A stretch of DNA of 23,896 nucleotides from JANMJD01 sp031371195 (GCA_031371195.1 JANMJD010000265.1:1-23896), one strand, 5' to 3'. Shown: positions 13,501-21,283, numbered from the stretch's first letter. Notes: generated by a model not told the origin, from the letters alone. Translations and numbers: made by a program.

Positions 13501-15732
13501 ATGATCACCATCACCGCGCCCACCGACGAGCCCACCGAACAACCTCTTCCGATCGGGGAACCTCCCCGCCGGACCCGCGCGTTCGAGGCGACGATCGCCC
13601 TGGCCGCACTGGTGCTGAACTCGTGGGCACTGTCGCGCAACGGGTACGGAAACGTCTACTACGCCGCGGCGGCTCGATCGATGACCTCGAGCTGGCACAA
13701 CTTCATCTACGCCAGCTATGACGCCGGGGGATTCATCACCCCCGACAAGCCGCCGTTCGCCCTGTGGGTGCAGGCGGTGTCGGCCAAGATCTTCGGCTTC
13801 AGCTCGTGGAGCCTGCTGCTGCCGTCGGCGATCGCCGGCGCATGCTCGGTCTGGCTGCTCATCGTCACCGTCCGGCGCGTATGGGGCCGGCCGGCCGGTC
13901 TGGCCGCCGGCATCGCCCTGGCGCTCACGCCGATGATGTTCGCTGTCAGCCGATCGAGCAATCCCGATGCCATCCTCGTGCTGACCTTGGTCGCCGCTAC
14001 GTGGACGGCCGAGCGGGCCATCGCCACCGACCGTTACCGCTGGTCGGTCATCGCCGGGACCGTGGTCGGCCTCGGGTTCCTGACCAAGATGCTCGCCGCC
14101 GGAATCGTGTTACCGGCGATTGCCGCGGCGATCGTCATCGGTCTGCGCACCAGGTGGCGTCGGTCGTTCACCCATCTCGCCCTGATCGGCGCATGCTTCG
14201 CCGGGGTCAGCGGTGCCTGGGTCGCCCTGATCGACCTCAGCCCGAACAGCCCGTTCGTCGGAGGCAGCACCGACGGCACGGCGTGGAATCTCGTGTTCGG
14301 CTACAACGGCTTCGGGCGGGTGTTCGGCGCAGGCGTCGGTGGGGGCGCGCAGGGAGGGCCACCGCGCGGCTTTCCCGGTGGCGGCGCGGGACCGTTCGGT
14401 TCGATTGGGGGGATCGATCAGTTCGGCGGCCAACCGGGCGTCGGTCGACTGTTCAACGCCGACATGGGCGACCAGGTGATGTGGCTCTCGGTCATCGTCG
14501 GCGTAACGATCATCGCCGGGCTGGTCGTCGCGGTGCGCGGCCGGCGCCGCGACGCCAGGGCGGGCTCGATCGCCATGTTCTCGATCTGGCTGATCGTCGG
14601 CTACCTGCTGTTCGCCTTCGCCGAAGGGATCTTCCACAACTACTACGTCTCGGCCATCGCCCCCGCTCTCGCCGCGTTGGTCGGCATCGGGGTGGCGCTG
14701 GTGCTCGAAGGTGGTCGCATGGCCCGGTTGATCGCCGCAGCATCCGTGGCGGCCACGGCGGCGGTGCAGCTGATCCTGCTGCGCCGGGTCGCCGCCTTCG
14801 AGTGGCTACGAGTCGCCGTCCCGGTGTTGCTCGGCCTCACCGCGCTGAGCCTGGCCATCGGGGCATTTCGCCCCAAGCTCGACCGTTGGCGGTCGGCCAT
14901 CATCGTCGGCGGGCTGGCCAGCGCACTGCTCGCCTCGGCGATGTGGATCGGTAGCGGTATGGGTCGAGCCGAGACCGCCACATTCCCCGATGCCCGCCCC
15001 GCCACCGGTGTCGCCGATGGTCCGGGCGGTCTTGGACAGGGCGGTCTTGGACAGGGCGGTTTTGGACAGGGCGGTCTTGGACAGGGCGGTCTTGGACCGG
15101 GTGCGACGTCGATCGACACCGCCGTATTGGACTACCTGCAGGCCAACACCACGACGGAGAAGTGGATCCTCGCCGTACGCAGTTCGATGGAAGCCGGTAG
15201 CTCGATCGTCGCCGGCTATCCGCTGCTCGCCATGGGCGGGTTCTCCGGCGGCGACCCGGCAATGACCGCCGACCGATTGGCCGGACTCGTCGACGGGGGC
15301 GAGCTTCGGTATGTCAGCACCGGCGGCGGCGACAGTTTCGCAGGAGGGGGAGGCGGCGGCTTCGGAGGAGCCGGCAACATCTCGACCGGCAACATCTCGA
15401 CTTTGGTAGCTGCCGCATGTGCGCAGGTCGACCTGACAGGTATCGGCTCGGCCGGAAACGCACCGACGATCTACGACTGCCGTGGCAAGGGAGAGGCGAT
15501 CCTGGAAGCCGCCAAGGCAACACCGGCGACCGGCGGTGGACAGGCGGCGCCACCCGCAGATGGAGGTGCTGGCCGGCCGGTCTCCGCCGAGCTGACCACA
15601 TGTCTGACCGGCCAGGGCATCGACGCGACCGTGTTCGGGCAGGGTCCGCCCGACTTCACCGACCCGAAGATCGGTGCCGCCATGCAGGCCTGCATGCAGT
15701 ACCTGCCGAGCGGTGGCCCTAACGGGCCGTAG
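13501..15732 (+). CDS. YkcB-like GT39 family membrane glycosyltransferase
   Basis: A 743-residue polytopic enzyme of the ArnT/PMT-like GT39 group. The first helix is near residue 30, then an external loop with NVYYAAAARSMTSSWHNF and the signature ITPDKPPFALWVQA, whose Asp-Lys-Pro-Pro is typical of YkcB relatives. Further landmarks are SRSSNPDAILVLTL and GLGFLTKMLAAGIVLPA. About eleven helices run to near residue 480, followed by an external domain with ANTTTEKWILAVRSSMEAG and LLAMGGFSGGDPAMTADRLAGLV, the usual YkcA/YkcB C-terminal pattern. Two glycine-rich stretches occur in external parts. It would transfer a sugar from a polyprenyl-phosphate donor to an external acceptor; the acceptor is unknown. 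AGGAG at 13487-13491 sits nine bases from the ATG at 13501 but three from the ATG at 13495, so 13501 is preferred. Confidence 0.85.
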   Translation: MITITAPTDEPTEQPLPIGEPPRRTRAFEATIALAALVLNSWALSRNGYGNVYYAAAARSMTSSWHNFIYASYDAGGFITPDKPPFALWVQAVSAKIFGFSSWSLLLPSAIAGACSVWLLIVTVRRVWGRPAGLAAGIALALTPMMFAVSRSSNPDAILVLTLVAATWTAERAIATDRYRWSVIAGTVVGLGFLTKMLAAGIVLPAIAAAIVIGLRTRWRRSFTHLALIGACFAGVSGAWVALIDLSPNSPFVGGSTDGTAWNLVFGYNGFGRVFGAGVGGGAQGGPPRGFPGGGAGPFGSIGGIDQFGGQPGVGRLFNADMGDQVMWLSVIVGVTIIAGLVVAVRGRRRDARAGSIAMFSIWLIVGYLLFAFAEGIFHNYYVSAIAPALAALVGIGVALVLEGGRMARLIAAASVAATAAVQLILLRRVAAFEWLRVAVPVLLGLTALSLAIGAFRPKLDRWRSAIIVGGLASALLASAMWIGSGMGRAETATFPDARPATGVADGPGGLGQGGLGQGGFGQGGLGQGGLGPGATSIDTAVLDYLQANTTTEKWILAVRSSMEAGSSIVAGYPLLAMGGFSGGDPAMTADRLAGLVDGGELRYVSTGGGDSFAGGGGGGFGGAGNISTGNISTLVAAACAQVDLTGIGSAGNAPTIYDCRGKGEAILEAAKATPATGGGQAAPPADGGAGRPVSAELTTCLTGQGIDATVFGQGPPDFTDPKIGAAMQACMQYLPSGGPNGP
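15025..15099 (+). repeat. Five tandem 15-base repeats inside the GT39 gene
   Basis: The unit GGCGGTCTTGGACAG repeats five times without gaps, with one C-to-T change in the third copy and a changed end in the fifth. Each copy encodes Gly-Gly-Leu(Phe)-Gly-Gln, giving a flexible linker between the last membrane helix and the external C-terminal domain. Near-identity of the copies suggests recent expansion by slippage. A second glycine-rich stretch in the same protein (near 14336-14400) is not repetitive at DNA level. Confidence 0.85.
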
Positions 15733-15776
15733 CTCCGGGGCGAGCCCACGAACAAGGCGAACCGCCCAAACGCAAA

Positions 15777-15806
15777 GACGGCCCGGACCTTGCGGTCCGG
15801 GCCGTC
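15777..15806. terminator. Strong bidirectional terminator between GT39 and groEL
   Basis: A perfect 13-bp stem, GACGGCCCGGACC at 15777-15789 and its complement at 15794-15806, encloses the tetraloop TTGC. On the plus strand it is followed by TCGGTTTT; on the minus strand by CTTTGCGTTT. It lies between two convergent genes and fits termination of both. Confidence 0.88.
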
Positions 15807-15847
15807 TCGGTTTTCGATGGTTCAGGAGGTGGCGATGGAGCCGAGGC

Positions 15848-17503
15848 TCACATCAAGCCGCCCATACCACCCATGCCGCCCATACCACCCATGCCGCCGC
15901 CGGGCATGCCGCCACCGGCGGGGGCCTTCTCGGGCTTGTCGGCAACCAGGCACTCGGTCGTGAGCACCAGCGCAGCGATCGACGCGGCGTTCTGCAACGC
16001 AGCGCGGGTCACCTTGGCGGGATCGATGATCCCGGCCTTGACCAGGTCTTCCATCTCGCCGGTCGCCGCGTTGAAGCCCATGTTCTTCTTGGCCTTCTCG
16101 ACCTGCTGCACGATGATGCCGCCTTCGAGACCGGCGTTGTCGGCGATCGCCCGGCAGGGGGCCTCGAGGGCCTCCCACACGGTGCGGGCCCCGGTCGCCT
16201 CGTCACCTTCGAGGGTGGCGGTCAGCTCGGCTACCGCGGCGCGGGCCCGGAGCAGGGCGGTGCCGCCACCGGCGACCACGCCTTCCTCGATGGCTGCACG
16301 AGTGGCCGAGATGGCGTCTTCGATGCGGTGCTTCTTTTCCTTGAGCTCGACCTCGGTGGCCGCGCCGACCTTGATGACGGCAACGCCGCCGGCCAGCTTG
16401 GCGAGCCGCTCTTGCAGCTTCTCGCGGTCCCAATCGGAGTCGGTGTTCTCGATCTCGGCCTTGATCTGGGAGATTCGTCCCTGAACATCGGCCTTCTCGC
16501 CCGAACCATCGACGATGGTCGTGTTGTCCTTGGTGATGATCACGCGCTTGGCCCGACCGAACAGGTCGAGGGTCACGTTCTCGAGCTTCAGACCGACCTC
16601 TTCGGAGATGACCTGGGCGCCGGTGAGCACGGCCATGTCCTGCAGCATCGCCTTGCGACGATCGCCGAACCCGGGAGCCTTGACGGCGACCGAGTTGAAC
16701 GTGCCGCGGATCTTGTTGACAACCAGCGTGGCCAGGGCCTCGCCGTCGATGTCCTCGGCGATGATCACCAGCGGGCGGCCGGTCTTCATGACCGCTTCGA
16801 GCGCTGGGAGCATCGTCTGGACCGACGAGATCTTCGACGAGTTGAGCAGGATGTACGGATCTTCGATGATCGCTTCCTGGCGCTCGGCGTCGGTCACGAA
16901 GTACGGCGACAGGTAGCCCTTGTCGAACTGCATGCCCTCGGTGAACTCGAGTTCGGTGCCGAACGTGTTCGACTCCTCGACGGTGACGACACCATCTTTG
17001 CCGACCTTGTCGATCGCCTCGGCGATGACCGCGCCCACCGAAGGATCGGCGGCCGAGATGGTCGCCACGGCGGCGATGTCGGACTTGTCGTCGACGTCTT
17101 TGGCCTGCTTGGCGATGTTGGCCACAGCAACGGCGACGGCCTTCTCGATGCCCTTCTTCAAGCCCATCGGGTTGGCGCCGGCGGCGACGTTGCGCATGCC
17201 TTCGCGGACCATCGCCTGGGCGAGGACCGTAGCGGTGGTCGTTCCGTCACCGGCGACATCGTTGGTCTTGGTGGCGACTTCTTTGACCAGCTGGGCGCCC
17301 ATGTTCTCGAAAGGATCGTCGAGTTCGACTTCCTTGGCGATGGACACACCGTCGTTGGTGATCGTCGGCGCACCGAACTTCTTGTCGAGCACGACGTTGC
17401 GACCCTTCGGGCCGAGGGTGACCTTGACCGTATTGGCCAGCTTGTTCACCCCGGCTTCGAGGGCGCGACGCGCCTCGTCATCAAACTTCAGCATTTTCAC
17501 CAT
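15848..17503 (-). CDS. groEL: Chaperonin GroEL (Hsp60)
   Basis: A 551-residue 60-kDa chaperonin, full length. Hallmarks are TVKVTLGPKGRNVVLDKKFGAP near residues 26-47, the ATP site DGVSIAKEVEL and AGDGTTTATVLAQAM, the apical segments EGMQFDKGYLSPYF and PLVIIAEDIDGEALATLVVNKIRG, and the second nucleotide site region VAGGGTALL. The C-terminus is a GGM repeat tail (GGMPGGGMGGMGG and onward), as in the main housekeeping GroEL; actinobacterial GroEL1 copies usually end in a His-rich tail instead. It folds non-native proteins in the cytosol as a ring with GroES. It follows groES by 14 bases in the same operon and is expected to be controlled by HrcA through the upstream CIRCE sites. MVKMLKF rather than MAK is a minor variation; the second Met is an alternative start. 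Confidence 0.98.
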   Translation of the reverse strand: MVKMLKFDDEARRALEAGVNKLANTVKVTLGPKGRNVVLDKKFGAPTITNDGVSIAKEVELDDPFENMGAQLVKEVATKTNDVAGDGTTTATVLAQAMVREGMRNVAAGANPMGLKKGIEKAVAVAVANIAKQAKDVDDKSDIAAVATISAADPSVGAVIAEAIDKVGKDGVVTVEESNTFGTELEFTEGMQFDKGYLSPYFVTDAERQEAIIEDPYILLNSSKISSVQTMLPALEAVMKTGRPLVIIAEDIDGEALATLVVNKIRGTFNSVAVKAPGFGDRRKAMLQDMAVLTGAQVISEEVGLKLENVTLDLFGRAKRVIITKDNTTIVDGSGEKADVQGRISQIKAEIENTDSDWDREKLQERLAKLAGGVAVIKVGAATEVELKEKKHRIEDAISATRAAIEEGVVAGGGTALLRARAAVAELTATLEGDEATGARTVWEALEAPCRAIADNAGLEGGIIVQQVEKAKKNMGFNAATGEMEDLVKAGIIDPAKVTRAALQNAASIAALVLTTECLVADKPEKAPAGGGMPGGGMGGMGGMGGMGGLM

Positions 17504-17517
17504 GTGGGTTCAGCTGC

Positions 17518-17811
17518 TCACTTCTCGACGATGGCGAGGACGTCACGGCTCGACAGGATCAACAGATCCTTGCCGTCGATCGTGATCTCGGTGCCGCCGT
17601 ACTTGGAGTACACCACGGTGTCGCCGACGCTGATGTCGAGGGCGATGAGTTCACCGCTGGTGTCGGAGCGCTTGCCCGGGCCCACGGCGAGGACGGTGCC
17701 CTGCTGGGGCTTCTCCTTGGCGGTATCGGGAATCACCAAACCGGAAGCGGTGGTCATCTCCGCTTCGTTGGCTTGTACGACAATGCGGTCTTCAAGGGGC
17801 TTGAGAGCCAT
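17518..17811 (-). CDS. groES: Co-chaperonin GroES (Hsp10)
   Basis: A 97-residue GroES of normal length: MALKPLEDRIVVQANEAE, the mobile loop MTTASGLVIPDTAKEKP whose hydrophobic tripeptide docks onto GroEL, then GTVLAVGPG, VGDTVVYSKYGGTEI and the closing strand DLLILSSRDVLAIVE. It caps the GroEL ring. The ATG at 17809-17811 is chosen because GGAGG lies eight bases upstream on the minus strand; the in-frame ATG five codons earlier would itself lie next to that binding site. First gene of the heat-shock operon. Confidence 0.98.
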   Translation of the reverse strand: MALKPLEDRIVVQANEAEMTTASGLVIPDTAKEKPQQGTVLAVGPGKRSDTSGELIALDISVGDTVVYSKYGGTEITIDGKDLLILSSRDVLAIVEK

Positions 17812-17835
17812 GTGCGGGGCCTCCATCTACTGGCG

Positions 17836-17862
17836 TTAGCACTCGGACGTTGAGACTGCTAA
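17836..17862. promoter_or_regulatory. CIRCE operator 1 (HrcA site) upstream of groES
   Basis: TTAGCACTC, nine bases, then GACTGCTAA: one mismatch to the CIRCE consensus TTAGCACTC-N9-GAGTGCTAA. It lies between the groES start and the predicted -10 box, so bound HrcA would block transcription. Confidence 0.93.
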
Positions 17863-17891
17863 GGGTACGCGACAACCACCCCCGTTAGCAA
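17862..17891 (-). promoter_or_regulatory. Predicted groESL promoter
   Basis: On the minus strand TTGCTA (17886-17891) and TACCCT (17862-17867) are separated by 18 bases. The -35 box lies within the left arm of CIRCE 2 and the -10 box touches CIRCE 1, so both operators would interfere with RNA polymerase. Position is inferred from spacing and operators. Confidence 0.5.
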
Positions 17892-17911
17892 CCGCAACCC
17901 GAGAGTGCTAA
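17885..17911. promoter_or_regulatory. CIRCE operator 2, one degenerate arm
   Basis: TTAGCAACC, nine bases, then GAGTGCTAA. The right arm is perfect and the left arm keeps six of nine consensus bases. Its start is 49 bases from that of CIRCE 1. Paired CIRCE sites before groES are known in other actinobacteria. Confidence 0.85.
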
Positions 17912-18002
17912 CCAAGTGGGCGCACAATCCGGTTCGGGTTCGCGCATCCGTGTCAGCCCAAGTCGGTCAGGCAGCGTTATGTGGGGCATGGAGGCAACGA
18001 CG

Positions 18003-18412
18003 ATGGGCGACATGGCCATGACCGAGCGTTGGTGTTGTTCGAGGACTTCTACGCCGAGCACTGCCGCGGTGCGCTGGCGCTGGCGCTGGCGCTGGACGCT
18101 CACCGGGAGCGGCGCCAGCGCCGAAGAACTGACCCAGGACGCGTTCGTCGAAGTGTTCCGCCGGTGGACGACGGTCAGCGCCGTCGACAGCCCGGGTGGA
18201 TACGTCCGCCGAGTGGTACGACGCGGGCGGTCAGCCGATGGCGGCGGCTCGGACGTGAGGCGAACGTGCTTGCCCAGTTCGCCAGCCGAACGTCCGATGC
18301 GACTCCCGAGCCCTCACCGCCGGACGACGAGTTCTGGGCAGCCGTGCGTTCGTTCTCACCACGTCAGGCCCAGGTCGTCGCGTTGTTCTACCTCGAGGAC
18401 CATCGACCATTT
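18003..18412 (+). pseudogene. Decayed SigE-type ECF sigma factor, frameshifted and lacking region 4
   Basis: Pieces of one sigma factor are spread over two frames. LVLFEDFYAEHCRGALALALAL (two adjoining pieces of region 2) is in one frame, AEELTQDAFVEVFRRW and SPGGYVRRVV are in the frame shifted by one base, and RAVSRWRRLGREANVLAQF through DDEFWAAVRSFSPRQAQ, VVALFYLEDH return to the first. The first shift is near a GCGCTG tandem run at about 18070-18100, the second near 18228; a third may separate the ATG at 18018 from the coding frame. The protein pattern then stops at YLED, where region 4 should begin; the intact factor at 23149-23670 continues from the same point into its helix-turn-helix. 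Neighbouring genes read cleanly, so decay is more likely than poor sequence. No function is expected. Confidence 0.72.
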
Positions 18413-19067
18413 CCCAGGCCAACTTCGCGCCGCGTTCATCCTCGACGGCCTGGTCGCCTACGCCGCCGACGCCTCGTTCAACCAGCAGCCCGACCCGTCC
18501 GTGCCGCTGCTGGAACGGCACATGAATCGATACGCGAAGGTGTATGAGCGCGCCGTCGGCGGCCTGGTCGGGCTGATCGTCAATGACGTGCCGACGTATC
18601 CGGGTGACGGCGCGACGACCGAGCCGGCGCCGACGATCGACGAAAACGCGGCGACATGGGTGAAAGAACCGACGGTGCCGCGCGGTTCACTCCAATGGCG
18701 GCAGGGCGACGTTTCCGTTGTGGCCTACGGCACGTGGGTCACGGAGGAGGACCTCGTCGCGTTGGCCGCCGATGCCGACGTGACAGCTCGCAGGGTGACG
18801 GTGGGTCGTGACGAATGGACCTGGCGGCTGGGTCTGCTCGATGGCGACGGCATGAGCCTGGTCATGTTCTGGATCGAGGACGATTCGCTCTTCCTCGCGG
18901 CGAGCAATCTCGATGAACGCGAAACCGAGGCCGTGGTCTCCAGCCTGGGGCCGGTTGACACCGCCACATGGGATTTCATGCTCACCCGGACCGTGAACAC
19001 CCGCGCAGTCAAGGCTTCCACAGCACCAAACCCGACCGACGACAGTGTTCTCGCGACCGAGCCCTGA
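18413..19067 (+). pseudogene. C-terminal fragment of a sigma-linked partner protein, fused by deletion
   Basis: From about 18413 a single clean frame runs to the stop at 19067: AAFILDGLVAYAADASF, then HMNRYAKVYERAVGGLVGL and WVKEPTVPRGSLQWRQGDVSV, VVAYGTWVTEEDLVALAADA. It has good codon use and the look of an extracytoplasmic domain, but no credible start: the first ATG (18522) has no ribosome binding site and falls within the domain. There is no membrane helix before it, whereas the partner gene beginning at 23670 has one after about 54 residues. The simplest reading is a deletion that removed sigma region 4 plus the N-terminus and helix of the following partner. If expressed from 18522 it would be a 181-residue orphan domain. 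The domain is not one I can name. Confidence 0.5.
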
Positions 19068-19119
19068 CCCCGAGCTTCGGCTGGCCAGACAGGTGAAGTC
19101 TGCTGCTCGATCGAGCGGC

Positions 19120-20712
19120 TCAGCAGCGGATGACGAGGACCATGGTGCCGTAGGTGCCGTTCGGGCCGGTGTAGTAGGCGATGGCCGCGTGGGTATACGG
19201 GGCGTAGATCATGTTGTCGTAGTGCGGGGGAGAGTCGATCCACAACTGGAACAGGTCGGTGTTGCCCGACGAGTAGGCGATGTTCTCGCCGCTACCGCAG
19301 CCACCGACGGCCGGATCGCGGGTGGAACCCGGCGAGTGGCTGAACGTCTTGGTCTCGCTCATGCGCTTCGACCATTCGCAGGCGAACTTGAGGGCCAGGT
19401 CATCGGGTTGCAGCGCACCGACGCCGACCGAGGCGCGAATCGTATTGATCCGCCCGACATCGCCGGCAACACAGCCGGTGGTCACCGGCGGCGCAGGCGG
19501 CGGCAACGTCGCGGCGACGGGAGCTCCCGTGAAGTAGCCGGTGACATCGGCCATCAGATGCTCGCCGCCGGCGCTGTACAGCGCTATACCCCGGGTCGAC
19601 TCGGTCGTCACCGCCAAGTTGGCCACGGTGTAGCCCGGCGACGGTGCGTTGACGTTCGATGCGTTCGGAATGGTCGTGCCGGCGGGATGCGCCGTGACGA
19701 AGCCGGCCGCGACGGCGCCGGTCGACGTGAGGTTGTAGACGAGGGCGATACCCTGGCGCGGCGCGGGGAACTCGACCTCGCGGCCGGCTCCGACGCCCGT
19801 GCCCGCCTGGCGCGTATCGAGCGAACGCACAGGCGTGATCGGCACGAAAAGTCCTTCTCCCGAACCCGCCGACGATGCACCGGTGAAGTATCCGGCGATA
19901 TCGACGAGTACGTGTCCGCCGATGGAGGCGAACACGTCGAACCCCTGCGGCGAGATCGGAACGATCGTCAGCGCAGCACGCGTCTGCCCGGCGGACTCGG
20001 TGTTGAGCACCGATGCATCCGGACGCGCCCCGCCGGCCGGCCACGCCGTCCAGAAGCCCTCGCCCGACGAAGCGGTCACGGTGAGGTTGGCGACGATCGC
20101 CGACGCATCGGCAGGAACGAAATTGGGGCGGCCGATGCGCACGACCGCATTCGCGCCGATCGGACGGCCGGTGGTCCGCGAATCGTAGACCCGCATCGAA
20201 CCGGCGGGCAGGCCGACGAACCGTCCGGCGGTGGCCGAGCCGTTCGTGGGCACGAAGGCTCCGGCGACATCGACGAGTACCTGGACCCCGACCGAGGCGT
20301 AGATGTCGACGCCGCCGCCACCGAGCGGGATCAACGTCGTATTGGCCACGGTTTGGTTCCAGCCGTTGAGATTCAGCGTCGAGGTGTCGGGACGAGGGGT
20401 ACCGGCCGGAAAGACCGAGACGTAGCCCGCACCTCGTGACTGGGTCGCCGTGATCGTGAGGACCGCAGCCGTGGCGTCGGCCGGCACACCACCGCGGCCG
20501 GCCACTGGAACACGAATCGTCGACGTATCGAGCTTGGTGTATCCCCCTTTGGCCGGGGCACGCGTATCGGCGAGCCGAACCGGACCAACCGGCAGATAGC
20601 GCGACGCCGCGCCGTCGGCCGCGGACGCCGCCGGAGCGCGGCCGATCAACGCCCCCGCAACGATCGCCACCAACACACCGCACACCAAACCCGGACTCCG
20701 CCGAACCGTCAT
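19120..20712 (-). CDS. Secreted protein with three beta-rich repeats and a C-terminal CAP (SCP/PR-1) domain
   Basis: A 530-residue exported protein. The signal peptide covers about residues 1-31 (hydrophobic LVCGVLVAIVAGALIG, cleavage after PAASA). Three homologous units of about 120 residues follow, each with a DTR or DSR start, a VxNLTVT or VLTITAT strand, a GFxTAxPAG-type turn, and an end like GGHVLVDIAGYFTG. After a Pro-rich linker (TLPPPAPPV) comes a CAP domain of about 110 residues with FSHSP (metal-site His), GSGENIAYS, and LWIDSPPHYDNMIYAPYTH. Four cysteines in the CAP part suggest two disulfides. The repeat type is common in surface and secreted proteins of Acidimicrobiia. The role of CAP proteins in bacteria is unsettled. 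The ATG at 20710-20712 is chosen because it opens a proper signal peptide; an in-frame upstream extension adds only basic residues. Confidence 0.85.
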   Translation of the reverse strand: MTVRRSPGLVCGVLVAIVAGALIGRAPAASAADGAASRYLPVGPVRLADTRAPAKGGYTKLDTSTIRVPVAGRGGVPADATAAVLTITATQSRGAGYVSVFPAGTPRPDTSTLNLNGWNQTVANTTLIPLGGGGVDIYASVGVQVLVDVAGAFVPTNGSATAGRFVGLPAGSMRVYDSRTTGRPIGANAVVRIGRPNFVPADASAIVANLTVTASSGEGFWTAWPAGGARPDASVLNTESAGQTRAALTIVPISPQGFDVFASIGGHVLVDIAGYFTGASSAGSGEGLFVPITPVRSLDTRQAGTGVGAGREVEFPAPRQGIALVYNLTSTGAVAAGFVTAHPAGTTIPNASNVNAPSPGYTVANLAVTTESTRGIALYSAGGEHLMADVTGYFTGAPVAATLPPPAPPVTTGCVAGDVGRINTIRASVGVGALQPDDLALKFACEWSKRMSETKTFSHSPGSTRDPAVGGCGSGENIAYSSGNTDLFQLWIDSPPHYDNMIYAPYTHAAIAYYTGPNGTYGTMVLVIRC

Positions 20713-20766
20713 CGCGTCACTACCCCACCTCGAAAGGCGACGCACCGGCCGCCGGACAACAAGCAC

Positions 20767-20780
20767 GTTACGATCGTAAC
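20767..20780. promoter_or_regulatory. Perfect 14-base palindrome GTTACGATCGTAAC
   Basis: The palindrome lies 55 bases upstream of the CAP gene start. Perfect self-complementarity over 14 bases and its place near the promoter suggest a dimeric regulator site. A related half, GGTGACGA against GGTTACGA on the minus strand, occurs 13 bases further upstream. The regulator is unknown. Confidence 0.5.
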
Positions 20781-20917
20781 CAATTCGTCACCGAGTTGCC
20801 TAATGCATGACCGAAACAGCCGCAAAACTCACGCTAACTCGCGTTTGCAACGCATTGAGTAATTATTTCGTGCAATATAGCACGGAAGGTCGACATCGTT
20901 TCGCAATGAAACTGGGA

Positions 20918-20955
20918 CTCGACGCCCACCCCTCGACGCCCACCCCTCGACGCCC
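20918..20955. repeat. 14-base tandem repeat, about 2.7 copies
   Basis: CTCGACGCCCACCC occurs at 20918-20931 and 20932-20945, followed by a partial third copy to about 20955. It is non-coding as far as can be seen. Confidence 0.75.
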
Positions 20956-21107
20956 GCTCGGCGCTCCTCGGAAGACGGGCCCGACTCGGCGGTCTTCCGG
21001 TCACTTCGGCACGAGTGCATTGCCGAGGCGACGCGGGTCGCCGACGGCCTTCTGCCGGGCGACAACACGGGGCGAAAGGCGGACAATCGCAAAGGCACAA
21101 GTCGGTC

Positions 21108-21129
21108 TACCAGGTCTTTTGACCTAGTA
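21108..21129. repeat. Inverted repeat with TTTT centre
   Basis: TACCAGGTC, TTTT, GACCTAGTA: nine-base arms with one mismatch. It could be a protein-binding dyad or a small hairpin in an RNA from either strand. Confidence 0.5.
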
Positions 21130-21161
21130 ATCGCTCCAATTAGCCGGCTGACGACCTCGAC

Positions 21162-21208
21162 GGGCCGAACGACCCATGCTGTTTCGGGGCCATCGGGTCG
21201 GTCGGCCC
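21162..21208. repeat. Large inverted repeat, 14-base arms
   Basis: GGGCCGAACGACCC at 21162-21175 pairs with GGGTCGGTCGGCCC at 21195-21208, 13 of 14 positions, around a 19-base loop. On the plus strand it is followed by TTTT at 21213-21216, so it could end a plus-strand RNA arising in this otherwise gene-free region. Confidence 0.6.
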
Positions 21209-21283
21209 ATTCCGTTTTCGAACGCCTCTCGGCATGATGAACTCACGGTCTTGAAGCCCCGGCGGCAAGACCCGAAGTCGCAA

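Noticed and set aside
15025..15099. Repeat array considered as a possible CRISPR or minisatellite element
   Set aside because: There are no spacers; the units are contiguous, in frame, and encode a glycine-rich linker.
15674..17839. A 721-codon plus-strand open frame opposite groEL-groES
   Set aside because: It is the mirror of highly conserved chaperonin genes; GC-rich codon use leaves the opposite strand free of stops. Its protein has no recognisable domain.
19045..20439. A 464-codon plus-strand open frame opposite the CAP-protein gene
   Set aside because: The minus-strand product has a signal peptide, repeats and a CAP domain; the plus-strand product is Arg/Asp-rich with no family pattern.
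20807..21127. A 106-codon plus-strand frame in the intergenic region
   Set aside because: It crosses the AT-rich zone and the tandem repeat, has no ribosome binding site, and its C-terminal half is low-complexity Arg/Thr/Pro.
21050..21140. Resemblance to a c-di-GMP-I (GEMM) riboswitch on the plus strand (GAAA, then CGCAAAG, then GGTCTA)
   Set aside because: The stem that should close the GAAA loop does not pair, spacings differ from the consensus, and no plus-strand gene follows; it would be antisense to maf. Kept only as part of the structured region.
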